This document shows positions 62,770 through 64,000 of a stretch of DNA of 64,000 bases, one piece after another; positions within the stretch are counted from its first letter, which is position 1, and every line of letters starts with the position of its first letter. Source of the DNA: Holacanthus passer (lineage: Eukaryota > Chordata > Actinopteri > Pomacanthidae). Made by a program: the position numbers and the translations under genes. The notes under the pieces were generated by a model, which was not told the origin of the DNA, ran no database searches, and saw nothing but the letters and a program-made list of their open reading frames with translations. The DNA is taken from assembly GCA_025331565.1 (NCBI GenBank), contig JAFREQ010000003.1, positions 8,487,001 through 8,551,000 on the forward strand. The letters are read 5' to 3'.

Positions 62770-64000
62770 ACAATGTTGACTAAATGTAACAGCTACTCCT
62801 AAACTAGGTTGTTTTACTTGTATTAAAAGTACTTTTTCTGAAATACTAGAGAATTACATAAATTAACCAGAGAACTTCTGATTCACCGGATCACAGAGGT
62901 TGTTTCAGTCCTGGTGAGTAAATCTGTGGACTTAAGAGGAGTTTATAAAGATAGTCCGGATGTGTGTATGTGCGGGCGTATGTTTTTATATTACCTTTCA
63001 AACATTGGTGATGATGATGATGACGATGTGGGGGAGGTGAAGGAGGATGCAGGAGGAGGAAGAGGACTCCTTGCACCTCCTCTCTGTGTGACGGCACAGT
63101 TCGACTCTGACTAATGGGGAAACTCTTATGTATATGAGTCACATTAATAACAGCACAGAGTGGACACTGTGGACATTAATAACAGCGTGCAGTTGCAGAG
63201 AGCATATAGCACAGTACATATACCGGCCACATCAATAACATCTCATAACCTCCAGCCACAACATGAATCATGATGCCACGTGTGCACACATGCAAACACT
63301 CATGTTCATGTATACACCTAAAAATAGAAAATCACAGTCATTGGCAATGAAAAGCTAAAATTATCCACATTTGTCCCTCAGTTGGGTGGATTATTAGAAA
63401 CCCTTAGCTTTGTGTACTTATGTGTTTTTGTCATTTTGTGAGTGTTGACTTCTTCTACCTGCTCCTCCACGTGCTGGGTGATGCACGGTGGGGATAGCTA
63501 ATGAAGCCAATAATGTAGCCGTGTGTGTCTAATGAGAGAAGATGAGCTCAGGTTCCATACGATTCACTTAATTTCAGTGTGTTTGCGTGTAAACATGATT
63601 ACATTCATGAACCCGGACTGTTGAATCCTCAATGAGCTACTTCCTCTTGCAGTACTTCCAATTTCACATATTTGTCTATTCATAAAGCCCTCGAAAATCA
63701 TTAACTCTCCGACTGCACTGACATGTGGATGACCCTCATCTTCTTCATCGTGTTAACAGTTCATGTTAGAGATATCATATTTTAAACTACACCTGTGTTT
63801 TTTTCTGGTTTATAAAGTATAATAGCAGTGCATTCCCGGAGACAGAGAGCAGATGAGACTGCTCAGACGATGCCTGTGATGTCCACCTGCTGTGAGAGAC
63901 AATAACCAGATGTGAAGAGGAGAGTTTGACACATGCAAGTCTGCTCATTGTGGCCAATTACCAGGTTGAAGCATCCTTCTGGCAGGCACAGAGCCAGAGA
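62770..64000. other. Intergenic to window end, no gene seen
   Basis: Includes a short GATGATGATGATGACGATG trinucleotide patch near 63010. No exon, RNA gene or recognisable mobile element was found up to the right edge. Confidence 0.5.

Noticed and set aside
1..64000. CRISPR arrays, bacterial operons, tRNA or rRNA genes
   Set aside because: None seen; introns, microsatellites and vertebrate gene content show eukaryotic nuclear DNA, and no tRNA-like cloverleaf with A/B boxes was recognised.

Overview
This window is vertebrate, almost certainly teleost fish, nuclear DNA. Evidence: short exons with GT-AG introns, AATAAA polyadenylation signals, many long CA/GT microsatellites, and dispersed repeats typical of ray-finned fish. 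The clearest of these repeats begins with a 'gggctgcaactaa'-type end and is seen four times. I read three protein-coding genes, all in the first 22.3 kb. No convincing coding exon was found in the remaining ~41.7 kb.

Layout. (1) 1-3629, minus strand: bend7, a BEN-domain nuclear protein. Nine coding exons can be placed; the last 3' coding part runs off the left edge. (2) 5446-10201, plus strand: prpf18, the step-2 pre-mRNA splicing factor, complete in ten coding exons (341 aa). bend7 and prpf18 are head-to-head, about 1.8 kb apart, the same neighbour arrangement as human BEND7-PRPF18 at 10p13. (3) 15063-22304, plus strand: a five-exon gene for a 421-aa membrane-anchored FAD-binding protein resembling class A flavin monooxygenases. 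I cannot name it. It starts in a GC/CpG-rich exon behind a long GA tract.

From 22.3 kb to the end, the DNA holds dispersed repeats, microsatellites and stretches that look like cis-regulatory DNA. The repeats include a decayed transposase tail at 24939-25136, a fold-back element near 36.7 kb, and a telomere-like GGTTAG repeat at 46.9-47.1 kb. The possible regulatory stretches have dense homeodomain/POU-type words, best at 35.68-35.72 and 37.56-37.66 kb. In human the gene after PRPF18 is FRMD4A, pointing toward PRPF18. Its large 3' coding exon should give a long minus-strand frame and none is present, so the flavoprotein gene plus a >41 kb coding-poor interval lies where FRMD4A would be expected.

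The genes do not form a pathway. prpf18 is a housekeeping splicing gene, bend7 a probable DNA-binding/chromatin protein, and the flavoprotein a probable redox enzyme or enzyme-derived protein. The flavoprotein, with intact early FAD motifs and an altered late GD motif, is the most interesting protein here. The two homeodomain/POU clusters with helical-turn spacing are the most interesting non-coding signals. Exon limits were set by eye from splice signals, reading phase and recalled family sequence; no alignment was run.
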